Below, piece by piece: positions 27,301 to 33,631 of a stretch of DNA of 64,000 bases (positions are counted from its first letter, which is position 1; each line of letters starts with the position of its first letter). The notes beneath the pieces were generated by a model, which did not search any database, was not told the DNA's origin, and saw only the letters and a program-made list of their open reading frames with translations. The stretch is from Nepenthes gracilis (Eukaryota; Streptophyta; Magnoliopsida; Caryophyllales; Nepenthaceae). The stretch covers positions 6,143,087 through 6,207,086 of the forward strand of contig BSYO01000019.1 of assembly GCA_033239525.1 (NCBI GenBank). Reading direction: 5' to 3'. The position numbers and the translations under genes are program-made.

Positions 27301-28234
27301 TCCACAATAGTAGGAACCTTGCATACATTTAAATCCCGCCCTACCATCCAAGAGCTAGCAGAGCAAGAGCATCGTGCACTGGTCTGCTATTTTATTATCA
27401 TTTGGCAGGTTGAGTTTGAGTTCATATAAATTCAACACAATCGACGATAGTAGGAACCTTGTATACATTTAAATCCCTTCCCAAGAGCCTGTAATGCAAG
27501 AGCCTCGCGCACTGCTATCTATTATCTTATAAATTGCCCAGTTCTTGGAGCTTCCGTAAACTTAAATTCAACTCAGACATTCATTTGCACTAGTTTCACA
27601 AGTCTAATTATCCAAAATGACGGATGCTTAATATTTTTTGCATTGACGGAGTCAAAATAACCTATTTCCCGAAGCCTCAATTACAAAGAAAAAAAAAATT
27701 GTGTTCGTATATTTCTGGCTTCCCCAATTCTTAGAAAGAATCATGTCTAGTTGATATACATGGAATGAAACACATTTTGTTAATCACTTCCATAATTCAA
27801 TTCATAAATCAAAAAAAAAAAAAAACCAGAATCACAGCCCTAATGAGAGTACCTGAAAAGATGGGCATGGATAGTGTACAAGCAGAACAGCCAGTAAGAG
27901 TAAAAACTGAGACAGCAAGCCTCAATTTATGCTTTGAAAGAAGGCTCCATAATAACCGCCAAGTGATTGCATTCTTCGACTCTACATTCTCGCTCAAAGA
28001 ATCAGCGAAATTCCGATTGGGTTCTGTAGCTATCGGTTCGGAGGCAGGCCCGGAAACATAGGCTGACGGAGGAGAGAGTTCGAATTTGGGATTAGGTTTG
28101 GATTTGAGACGGACGTGAGGAACAGAAGTGAGAGAATAAGGCGCGAAAGGGGGGGATTGGTGGAGAGAGATGAGAGAGAGAGTCCGGGAGCGGGTGAAAG
28201 ACGAGGTGAAGAGAGAGAGTGTCGGAGAGGCCAT
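3130..28234 (-). CDS. ABCB28: Plastid ABC half-transporter, ABCB28/NAP8-like (16 exons, complete)
   Basis: Seen: exons at 28234-27853, 16051-15864, 14812-14789, 14036-13935, 13703-13613, 12733-12633, 12477-12427, 12043-11915, 11767-11705, 11361-11082, 10779-10631, 10254-10165, 6761-6627, 6545-6489, 5868-5812 and 3366-3130 join in one frame of 711 codons plus TGA. Residues 1 to about 65 are rich in Ser, Pro and basic residues, like a chloroplast transit peptide. Membrane segments occupy roughly 110-375. The nucleotide-binding domain has Walker [10 protein letters not shown] (502-510), Q-loop Gln550, signature LSGGQ (608-612), Walker B ILILDE (628-633), D-loop SALD and H-loop His664; the C terminus is GTQRLAFE. 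Known: this is the single TMD-NBD layout of TAP-type half-transporters, and Arabidopsis ABCB28 is of very similar length. Inferred: it acts as a dimer in the plastid envelope; the substrate is unknown. All introns are GT-AG except intron 4 (GC-AG). All catalytic motifs are intact, so the gene is probably functional despite its transposon load. Confidence 0.93.
3470..4103. mobile_element. PIF/Harbinger (Tourist-like) MITE in intron 15
   Basis: One end reads GGGCCCGTTTAATTGGGC; the other, reverse-complemented, reads GGCTTGTATAGATTG and continues with the same TTGGAATTARAATTT block. It is flanked by TTA on both sides (3467-3469 and 4104-4106). A TTA duplication with GGGCCYGTTT ends is characteristic of Tourist/PIF-Harbinger elements. 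The interior is very AT-rich and non-coding. Confidence 0.6.
3806..3828. repeat. (TA)n microsatellite
   Basis: A run of about 11 TA units inside the intron 15 Tourist-like element. Confidence 0.9.
5812..5868 (-). CDS. ABCB28: ABCB28-like exon 15: Walker B
   Basis: It encodes [19 protein letters not shown]; the last six residues are Walker B with the catalytic Glu at the exon end. The acceptor is TTGCAG and the donor GAG|GTATTT. Confidence 0.94.
5943..6458. mobile_element. hAT-type MITE with exact 8-bp target duplication in intron 14
   Basis: The ends are CTAAGAAACGTGG and (reverse complement) CTAAGAAATACAC, sharing the first eight bases. GATACAAG flanks both sides exactly (5935-5942 and 6459-6466). 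Subterminal GTGTCC/GTGTCA repeats are frequent. Removing element plus one duplication leaves an intron of about 96 bp. No coding capacity was seen. Confidence 0.72.
6489..6545 (-). CDS. ABCB28: ABCB28-like exon 14: ABC signature
   Basis: It encodes [19 protein letters not shown]; the LSGGQ signature is intact. The acceptor is CTAAAG|GGCTAT and the donor CAG|GTATCT. Confidence 0.94.
6627..6761 (-). CDS. ABCB28: ABCB28-like exon 13
   Basis: It encodes the 45 codons [20 protein letters not shown] to EFIISLPQ, the helical subdomain after the Q-loop. It joins exon 12 across a 3.4 kb intron carrying four MITE copies. Confidence 0.94.
7004..7288 (-). mobile_element. MITE family copy 2 (intron 12)
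   Basis: The left end is CACTAATATAAATATCGG and the right end TTTTCATCCATA. Flanks are GTCCAAAT (6996-7003) and GTCTAAAT (7289-7296), 7 of 8 identical. Confidence 0.75.
7974..8196 (-). mobile_element. MITE family copy 3 (intron 12)
   Basis: The left end is CACTGATGCAAATATCAG and the right end ATTTTCAACCATG. Flanks are CCAGAAAC and CTTGAAAC (6 of 8). Its right part plus flank was later duplicated in tandem. Confidence 0.7.
8116..8425 (+). repeat. Tandem duplication, two units of about 155 bp
   Basis: 8116-8270 and 8271-8425 are closely similar. Each runs from ATATATTC through the right MITE end (TTTTCAACCATG) into GTGAGCCCATTTAGGTCTCA and ACTACATGTATT. The duplication spans the MITE/host junction, so it happened after the insertion. 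Confidence 0.85.
9194..9480 (-). mobile_element. MITE family copy 4 (intron 12)
   Basis: The left end is CATTCATGCAAATATTGG and the right end CAATATTTTAATCCATC. No convincing target duplication remains. Confidence 0.65.
9891..10110 (-). mobile_element. MITE family copy 5 (intron 12)
   Basis: The left end is CATAGATGCAAATATTGG and the right end AATATTTTCATCCATG. Flanks are CATGTAGC and CATGCAGC (7 of 8). Confidence 0.78.
10165..10254 (-). CDS. ABCB28: ABCB28-like exon 12
   Basis: It encodes the 30 codons [20 protein letters not shown] to SIVNQ. The final Gln (550) is the Q-loop residue. The acceptor is TTGCAG and the donor CAG|GTATTC. Confidence 0.93.
10299..10556 (+). mobile_element. MITE family copy 6 (intron 11)
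   Basis: The left end is CATGGATGAAAATATC and the right end ATATTTAACATCAGTG. Flanks are ACTAATAC and ACTGATAC (7 of 8). Intron 11 is 376 bp, of which about 266 bp is this insertion. Confidence 0.78.
10631..10779 (-). CDS. ABCB28: ABCB28-like exon 11: Walker A
   Basis: It encodes [20 protein letters not shown] to SRFYE (471-520). Walker [10 protein letters not shown] lies at 10661-10687; the A-loop aromatic is Tyr in the FCYPLRP segment. The acceptor ATGCAG lies about 20 nt from a MITE insertion. Confidence 0.94.
10809..11032 (+). mobile_element. MITE family copy 7 (intron 10)
   Basis: The left end is CATAGATGAAAATATCAG; the right end has GGCCGATATTTGCAT with an extra AAGTACTT before CAAT. 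Flanks are GATATCAA and GACATCAA (7 of 8). It starts about 20 nt from the 3' splice site of exon 11. Confidence 0.7.
11082..11361 (-). CDS. ABCB28: ABCB28-like exon 10: linker into the ATPase domain
   Basis: It encodes residues 378-470 from [20 protein letters not shown] to FGDISLE. The variable middle (residues from [10 protein letters not shown]) is the lineage-specific linker that separates the membrane domain from the nucleotide-binding domain in ABCB28-type proteins. The donor is AAG|GTAATT. Confidence 0.92.
11407..11650 (+). mobile_element. MITE family copy 8 (intron 9)
   Basis: The left end is CATGGAAGAAAATATTAA and the right end CCAATATTTACATCTATG. Flanks are CTACTCTA and CTTCTCAA (6 of 8). 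Confidence 0.7.
11705..11767 (-). CDS. ABCB28: ABCB28-like exon 9
   Basis: It encodes the 21 residues [20 protein letters not shown] plus Ala, the last membrane region. The acceptor is TGCAG|GGTGAA and the donor GCT|GTATGT. Confidence 0.91.
11915..12043 (-). CDS. ABCB28: ABCB28-like exon 8
   Basis: It encodes [20 protein letters not shown] to LGGNKVKA (314-356), including the amphipathic segment before the last pair of membrane helices. The donor is GCG|GTAAGA. Confidence 0.91.
12427..12477 (-). CDS. ABCB28: ABCB28-like exon 7
   Basis: It encodes the 17 codons [17 protein letters not shown] between CTGCAG and GTAAGA. The frame is continuous with exons 6 and 8. Confidence 0.91.
12633..12733 (-). 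CDS. ABCB28: ABCB28-like exon 6
   Basis: It encodes [20 protein letters not shown] to ETFSAIRT (263-296), the conserved cytoplasmic loop linking the membrane and ATPase domains in this family. The donor is ACT|GTAAGC. Confidence 0.92.
12734..13612. other. Intron 5 of the ABCB28-like gene, no feature seen
   Basis: An AT-rich 879-bp intron with no repeat or coding signal recognised. A short poly(C) tract lies nearby at about 12560-12570, in intron 6. Confidence 0.6.
13613..13703 (-). CDS. ABCB28: ABCB28-like exon 5
   Basis: It encodes [20 protein letters not shown] and onward, a membrane segment (residues 233-262). The acceptor is TTTCAG and the donor TCG|GTGAGA. It leaves one base that combines with exon 6 to give Ala. 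Confidence 0.9.
13935..14036 (-). CDS. ABCB28: ABCB28-like exon 4 (followed by a GC-AG intron)
   Basis: It encodes the 34 residues [10 protein letters not shown] to RGFRALSE. The acceptor is TATAG|GTTGG. The donor reads GAG|GCAAGC, a non-canonical GC donor that otherwise fits the usual GC-AG consensus. Frame is kept into exon 5 only with this donor. Confidence 0.9.
14310..14332. repeat. Poly(A) tract in intron 3
   Basis: About 22 consecutive A after CCCCCAACCCCC. Overlapping open frames on both strands here (about 60-70 codons) are artefacts of this tract. Confidence 0.9.
14789..14812 (-). CDS. ABCB28: ABCB28-like exon 3: 24-nt micro-exon
   Basis: The eight codons VEFFDRYK are flanked by TGCAG and GTACTG. 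They are the family residues expected between ILIQK and VGELTG; without this exon the protein would lack this conserved coupling segment of the membrane domain. It is too short to appear as an ORF and was found by searching the intron for the missing residues. Confidence 0.9.
15864..16051 (-). CDS. ABCB28: ABCB28-like exon 2
   Basis: It encodes residues 128-190, beginning [16 protein letters not shown] and ending RRILIQK, one of the best conserved blocks of this subfamily. The acceptor is TGTAG|GG and the donor AAG|GTAATT. It contains the second membrane segment ([20 protein letters not shown]). Phase matches exon 1 across the 11.8 kb intron. Confidence 0.93.
17056..17392 (+). repeat. Tandem duplication, two units of about 160-170 bp
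   Basis: GCTACTCTCTTTG, CCTTAAGCAGCC, GGCACTTCAACTT or AGCACTTCAACTT, and ACTTCTCTCTACRCTTCTTC occur once per unit, in the same order, in two adjacent copies. They lie in the LTR-like end of the chromovirus remnant. Confidence 0.8.
17414..17525 (-). pseudogene. Chromodomain fragment
   Basis: The minus-strand frame reads [20 protein letters not shown], then [13 protein letters not shown]. The TWEP motif followed by FP..H..FEG is the integrase C-terminal chromodomain of plant chromoviruses. A stop follows directly. Confidence 0.75.
18009..18455 (-). pseudogene. Chromovirus integrase core fragment
   Basis: The open stretch includes [20 protein letters not shown], the MDYIKGLP block and the [15 protein letters not shown] block with the core Asp, typical of gypsy integrases. 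Known role: insertion of retroelement cDNA. Further upstream on the same strand (18480-19160), in broken frames, are a zinc-binding H2C2-like region ([12 protein letters not shown]), RNase H ([20 protein letters not shown]) and the RT end. It is non-functional because the flanking pol is interrupted. Confidence 0.85.
19690..20870 (+). mobile_element. LTR-like stretch (Del/Tekay-type layout), plus orientation
   Basis: A TTTTATAG box near 19965 is followed by a GAGA-rich purine leader (20020-20060) and then AAGGTAAGAGCATCC, paralleling the 5' region of the window. No target duplication or internal region was recognised, so it is a solo or truncated LTR. Confidence 0.4.
20855..21235 (-). other. 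Open stretch of 126 codons, unrecognised
   Basis: It begins [16 protein letters not shown] and is Lys/Asn/Ser-rich. It adjoins retroelement debris in intron 1 and resembles no family I know. Probably a retroelement fragment or chance. Confidence 0.2.
21395..22746 (-). pseudogene. Sirevirus third-ORF (env-like/plant transposon protein) fragment, minus copy
   Basis: It lies downstream of pol in the same orientation, as the extra ORF does in Sireviruses. Recognisable blocks are [34 protein letters not shown] and [14 protein letters not shown], spread over shifted frames. Function of this ORF is unknown in the family. The plus-strand copy at 24640 carries the same blocks. Confidence 0.65.
22818..22852. 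repeat. (AAT/ATT/AGT)n trinucleotide microsatellite
   Basis: AATAATAATAATATTATTATTAGTAGTAGTAGTAGT.. type tract between the RNase H end and the env-like region. Confidence 0.85.
23011..24621 (-). pseudogene. Ty1/copia Sirevirus-type pol (RT and RNase H)
   Basis: In order on the minus strand: [20 protein letters not shown] (linker typical of SIRE/Maximus elements), then RT with MDVKSAFLN and [12 protein letters not shown], then [10 protein letters not shown], then RNase H ending [11 protein letters not shown]. Known: the YVDD box is the RT active site. The frame is broken at about 24356-24128 and 23808, and integrase, protease and gag are missing upstream. The element is defective. Confidence 0.88.
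24640..25560 (+). pseudogene. Sirevirus third-ORF fragment, plus copy
   Basis: It begins abruptly at [20 protein letters not shown], then [20 protein letters not shown] and [20 protein letters not shown], and ends in a Ser/Pro-rich tail. It is the same protein as the minus copy 3 kb away but in inverted orientation. It leads into a polypurine tract and LTR at about 26021, so it belongs to a plus-oriented element whose pol is missing. Confidence 0.65.
26021..26030 (+). other. Sirevirus polypurine tract
   Basis: AAAAGGGGAGAT immediately precedes CGTTAGGC (consensus TGTTAGG), the usual 3' LTR junction of SIRE-type elements. Confidence 0.6.
26031..27560 (+). mobile_element. Sirevirus-type 3' LTR (right end approximate)
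   Basis: It starts after the polypurine tract. It contains a tandemly repeated segment: ATAGTAGGAACCTTGCATAC (about 27307) and GATAGTAGGAACCTTGTATA (about 27444), each followed by CATTTAAATCCC and a GCAAGAGC block. No clear CA end or target duplication was found. It lies about 300 bp from exon 1 of the ABCB28-like gene. Confidence 0.5.
27853..28234 (-). CDS. ABCB28: ABCB28-like exon 1: start codon, transit peptide, first membrane segment
   Basis: The ATG at 28234 opens [20 protein letters not shown], a Ser/Thr/Arg-rich, acid-poor stretch typical of a plastid targeting peptide. A second conserved block ([11 protein letters not shown]) follows, and the exon ends in a hydrophobic segment finishing SMPIFS. 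The donor is CAG|GTACTC. It encodes 127 codons plus one base. No upstream in-frame ATG better fits the family, so this start is preferred. Confidence 0.92.
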
Positions 28235-29326
28235 TGAAGCATTGAAGGTGCTGCCAGTTTTTCAGTGTACGGCAATAACTACGCCTCCGCTGCGGATGAT
28301 AAAATTTCTTGATGGATATTTTTTCGCTTTGTTTTGTTAATTTTTCAAGGTGGATGTTTTGGTCAAATTCTCTCACTATTTTTAATATATTTTTAAATAA
28401 TATTATATTTATTTATTTATTTTTAAATTTATCAAAATAAATTAATTATAAGACCTTATATTATTAAATTTATTTAATTAATAATTATAGAATATCTTAC
28501 TAATATCAATAAGTGGTATGGGGGTATGATTATCTTTGCATGTTGTTCATCCAAGCAAAAATAAGGTGTATATCTGAACATATTTAATTTGAATATTATC
28601 TCAATGATTTATTAACCTGTCTAAATAAATATTTTATTCAAGCCAAATAAAATGGCTATTTTTATCTATGATTTTATATAAACCTATATTTATCTGAGCG
28701 ATTTACACTTAATCTAAGATTTGTTTATTAGAGCAAGATAAGTGTCCTATTAGACCCTCAATTTATTGAAATTTGTTTTTTATTCATGATTTTCTCAAAC
28801 GAGCATATCGTACATTCCTGTAAAATAAAAAGATCATCTGAGTTTCTATTTATTTGAATGGTTTGTATCTCATTTAGGATTTACTCATTCGACCATGTAC
28901 CTCATCCGAGCAAAAATAATGTGCTGGTCTAACCACAATTCATCTTAAGTTTTATTCATTTGATTGGTTTGTGACCCATCTAGGATATGAACCTCTAAAG
29001 GAAATAAGGTGCATATCTAAGCATAGTTCATACAAATCTCCACTTATTCGTGTTATTCATTCTATTTAGAAATATCATAATGTCAAATTTGAACTTCATC
29101 TTTGATATTTTGACGAAAAAAATGTATAAAATATCATTTTTTTTCTTACAAACTGTATTAAAACAGGTATAATTATAGCATTTATGGGGGCCAACATTAT
29201 TTGGTGAGGTGCCAACATCACTAACCAATATGGATTTTTTTATAATTACTCGACAACATCCAAAGTCTCTATATTATTATAGGAATTCGATTAAAATGAT
29301 TGATTATAACAATAAATAATAGTATC
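28235..29326. other. 5' flank of the ABCB28-like gene
   Basis: AT-rich sequence between the start codon and retrotransposon A. The promoter must lie here, but I see no certain TATA box or initiator. Nothing else recognised. Confidence 0.5.
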
Positions 29327-30386
29327 TGATGGGTCTAATAATACAGTGAATCGGTCCAGTGACAAGCCCCACCATCAGAATGCCAAGAAGAGCGAGGGCC
29401 CTATGAGCAGCGATTGAAACCTTTAGAAAGAGACCGATTTAGCCCAACCCAGTCGCAACTATAGCAACCAAAATGAGGCTCAGAGAGCAATGGGCCAAGG
29501 GGACAAGCGTCAACGGCCCAACCGGCAGTACAGATAGATAGACCAATCGAGAAGTTTTTGACCAGGCAGCCAACAGAGCAGACAAAGTATTTGCATGTAA
29601 CTGTCAAAGCACGTATATACAAGCGCCGCCTGTAGCTGACATCACAACAATCTGACGAATGAGTCGAGAGGACCACTTGCGACGGCTTCACCATCATAAG
29701 GCAACAACTGATAACAGTGGCTCTCGTTAGCACCGCAATAGCCGGTGGATACCTGTCACAGGCCTTGAAGCCAAATCCTTATCCATGAAGCATTATAAAT
29801 ACTCCTCACCTTCACAGAGAAAAAAAGACCTTTTTTTTGAGAGATGACCTTTTATCTGAGTAGACTTTTTGAACACAGAGAAGGAGATAACCAAGCTCTC
29901 TAACCTAGCTTTCTCTCATCACTCCAATCGAGTACCCTTCTTGACTCTTTCTTCTTGGTGAGCCACTCACTGAGTGCACCCCCAATGAGCCACTCCAGTA
30001 GAGTGCACCCCTAGTGAGTCACTTACCGAATGCATCCCCAGTCACTCTAATCGAATGCCTTCCTCCATCTCTTTAAGCAACTCCCTATCGAGCGCACCAT
30101 AGTGATGTACATCGGAGCCCAATTCTCCTCTCACATCCCCCCATATAAATGCAACTCTGCATTCTTAAATCTTCTCATCTTTCTATTTTTAAAAGATTCT
30201 AACTTAAGTATTGAAGGATAAATTGAAGAGTGAGTCTCGTTAATCCTCTGACCTCTTATTTGTTATTTGTGGTGTGTAAGTTCCAGGTTAATAGAGACGG
30301 AGAACAAACTGTGTCAATTCGACCCACAGTAAAAAATCGAGTGGCTCCCTAATTTGTACCATAATTCGAGATCCAGGAATACATCA
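29327..30386 (+). repeat. 5' LTR of element A (1060 bp)
   Basis: It begins TGATGGGTCTAATAATACAG and ends GGAATACATCA. A TATAAATA box lies at 29794-29801, followed by a CTC-rich leader. It matches the LTR at 39229 throughout, with many substitutions, mostly transitions. Confidence 0.9.
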
Positions 30387-30387
30387 T

Positions 30388-30410
30388 TGGTGCCGTCTAT
30401 GAAAAATCGA
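30388..30410 (+). other. Primer binding site of element A
   Basis: TTGGTGCCGTCTATGAAAAA starts one base after the LTR end. Compare the TTGGCGCCGTCTGTGGGAA-like site usual in plant gypsy elements; two or three substitutions. Confidence 0.7.
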
Positions 30411-30979
30411 CTAAAAGTTTGGTCACCACTTACCAATTAAACAAGTATGGCTAACACTAATACTTTAACGCACGTTTCAGCTAGAAACGACGCCTCCCTT
30501 GATGATGACCCCCAAGGGTAGCAAGAGAGGCATGCAGCTAGCCCTTGACGTGCATGCGGCCAGGGGCTCCTTTTGCCCCCATGCGACACTTGCGCCGAAG
30601 GAGGACAGCCGGAGGAGAAAGCAGCCCATCGACCTCGGCATAAAAAGCGATTCAAGTGGAAGGGTCCGCTACTAGAAGGAGGTTTGACCCCCTCTCGGAG
30701 CTCTAAGCCGAAGCCCAAGGAAAGATCCACCATACTCCTATGGCATCCTATAGCCCGCAACCCATGGAGAAACCTCCTATAATGCCCGACGGTTGTGGGT
30801 TGGTAGTCGCTTGGATCGCATCTCTCTCCGCACTGTTCAGAGACAAGGATCCCCCTCAACGTCTTGAGGCTGCGTCCTCCTCTTGGACAGGGGAGATGCG
30901 ACTATATGAGTTCACTGGAGATGTCGACAGAGACTCCACAAACCCAAAAAGTTTGCCGTTTGCAGTGGAAATTCGATTT

Positions 30980-31560
30980 TAGACGCTTGTCAATGAGCTC
31001 TAAATATCGCCCATGGAGCCATATAGCAGGACCTCCGACCCAGTCGATCACTGGAAGCACTTTTAAACCCTGCTAGACTCCTAGGGCCCAAACGAAGCCA
31101 CCATGTGCCTGAGCTTCTCCATGATGCTCCGAGGGGATGCCCAGGATTGGTTCTATCACCTCCATCCTAGCTTTATTCGGATGTTTTGGGAGCTCAGTGA
31201 TAGTTTTGTGTTGTAGTTCGCTGCCAGACGGAAGAAGAGGAAGGGGAACCATGTCGGAACTCGGGAACCTCAAAGGAAACCTCGGAAGGCACCAAGTGCT
31301 CGTAAGGGTCCTAGGTTCTCAAGCCAGAACCCACTGAATGACTCCTGGAGTAACATCTTCACAAGGATCCAGGATGAGAAGTTCCTGAGGTAGCCAAAGC
31401 CCATCATAGACCCAAAGGCGGCAGACCCATTGAAGTATTGTCAATACCATTGGTTCCCAAGCCATGACATCGAAGACTGCCGAATGCTGTAAAGGAAAAT
31501 AGGAAGTCTGATTAAGAAGGGGCACCTCGCCGAAATCCTACAGTGTCTGAGGTAGGCCTC
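30980..31560 (+). pseudogene. Degenerate gypsy gag of element A
   Basis: Over shifted frames one reads DPVDHWKHF, then CLSFSMMLRGDAQDWFYHLH (the retrotransposon gag block), a basic linker, and KYCQYHWFPSHDIEDCRML followed by GSLIKKGHL, the motif set of plant gypsy gag proteins. Stops interrupt it several times. Confidence 0.75.
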
Positions 31561-33631
31561 TAACAGAGTATGGTGAAGGCGGAGTAGGGGGACGCCTGAA
31601 ACTCTTGAGTTAGTGAGTCTCCCCTACACCATGGCCTCGTCTCAGTGAGGATTATGCGGCCGGATCTTGGGATCGAAAACCTCCATCCACTCGACAACCC
31701 TTGGTGGGCCCAAGGCATAGCCGGGATGGGAGCAGCAAACCATTAGCGGTAGGCCTCGCGATATCACGACCCAAGAGCGTCGCCCTGACAATCCGAGTAG
31801 GGAGACCTAGTCACATGGAGAGGAGAGACAATCGGCGAGATTGCCAATGAGTACAGGCCACCCCCTCAAACTAGGAAGGGCCATCCCACGTCTCTGTGAT
31901 CCTTCAAAATGGCACATAAGAGCTACGCACCCGGGGCGACAATTGGTCCCTAGGTGCAAAGTCTCACCCACCTCGAAGGGCACCACCTATCACCACGCGT
32001 CAAACCTAGGTACGCCTAGCACACATCACTGAGCATGCTTACAATGTGTGTCACATTTGAATTGATAAATACCCATTATGTTTATCATACATTTATTTGC
32101 ATGGATGCTTGCATGACACTGTATGAAATTAAATGACCTAGACTACGCCTAATTCATGCTGGTTGTGGCTTGCTCGTAAGTCGACCTATGAACTGTCAAA
32201 TAACTTTAGTACCGTCTACCGAGCTGCCTGGATGTGGTCGAATTTAAAGCTCAACTCAAGTAGTCAAGTTGCCCTAATGCAGTCAAATTTCACGGCCCAG
32301 GGGCTCATGGACAAGACATCGGACCCCCTATTAGGTAGCTATTAAAACCTTGAGGGTTTCTTCAAGCATGAGTGGTGACTCCCGATGGGATGAGCACCAT
32401 CAACCAACAATAGTCAGTGGACTAAGTTCATATGCATGCGGCTGCAATGCCCTCCAGGCAGGATAGAGTGCCAAAGTAGTAGCATATGGGTGATGATCTA
32501 TGACTCCGCCAGAGCCCGGTGACCCTAGCCTAAAAACCCTGTCACCCTGAGCGAGGCTCATCCATTACCGTACCATGATGTTCTCTAGGGAGGACGAGTA
32601 CGAGAGAGCCTTGGCACCCACAAAAAAAATGGAGGCAAAGATCATCCCAAGAATTGTGATGCAGCAAAGATGCTCGTGGTGGCCTATCTGCCCAACAAAG
32701 ACATGCAAGGCAGACCGATAGCCCAAGAAAGATGCAAACGTTGCCTGCCAATCCGAAGGGAGACCACTTTCCAGCCGGGGCCTCCCTATGGGACGAGGTG
32801 ATTGTCTGACAGAGCTCTTGGTGTAATCATTGGACTCCAACTCCCGTTTGGCGCCAGTATTTATTAGATGAAAAATAGCTACTAGAGAGTCCGATGGAAT
32901 CAATTGCATTTCCTGTCAATGGAGATGGATCCTGTCCCTACACCAATACCCCAACTTCCAATGGCACAGAAGGAGACACCCCCACGACCTCTGAGGCTTT
33001 GACAATTTGTCCACCTTCAAAGCCTCCGACTCCGAGGGCTCAAGTGGGACCCCCGATGGCCCTAGTAGCGTCCTCAAACTCTTCTACCATCCGGCCCATA
33101 GTGGCATGCGTGGTCCAGACGATGGCAATTGAGCAGCAGGAAGACAATATCAAGACTGGTGGTACATGCCATGTAGTAATAATCGAAACGAGAATTGGAC
33201 AAAAGAGCTCAGTACATAAGGAAGACAAAACCATGATGGTCAACATGGTTGGATTATTTTATTAAAAGTTGCATCATACATTAACGGCATCCGGTGGTCT
33301 CAGAACAAAATAAAAAAGCTACCTACACCTACAAGCTACCCGAAACAGTCACCCCCCAGAAGAGCGCAGTCCCTCCGCTCGAAAGTCAATGAGGTCCTCT
33401 CAGTGTCTGGCTCCAATGTTCCTCATATCAAAATAGCTAGCAGGGAGGAAGCCAAAGAAACTATCTGACCTATAGAAACGCAGTTATTCTCCATCGAATA
33501 ACCTCCGTCAATGGCAACACAAACCAAGGTCCATAATTAATACCTATAGATTCTGCTGGGAAAAATTCACTCGGGAGTTCCCCCTTGAGTGAGGCGAAAA
33601 CTAAAAATACAACCTTTGTTTAAAATCTCTC
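31561..33631 (+). other. Internal region of element A, unassigned
   Basis: GC-richer than its surroundings, with open stretches below 125 codons, none matching pol domains I know. It includes AGTGAGGCGAAAACT near 33590, which recurs in a similar form near 36425. Confidence 0.4.

Noticed and set aside
28030..28376. Alternative minus-strand frames overlapping exon 1
   Set aside because: Shadows of the transit-peptide exon in other frames; only the frame from 28234 continues into exon 2.
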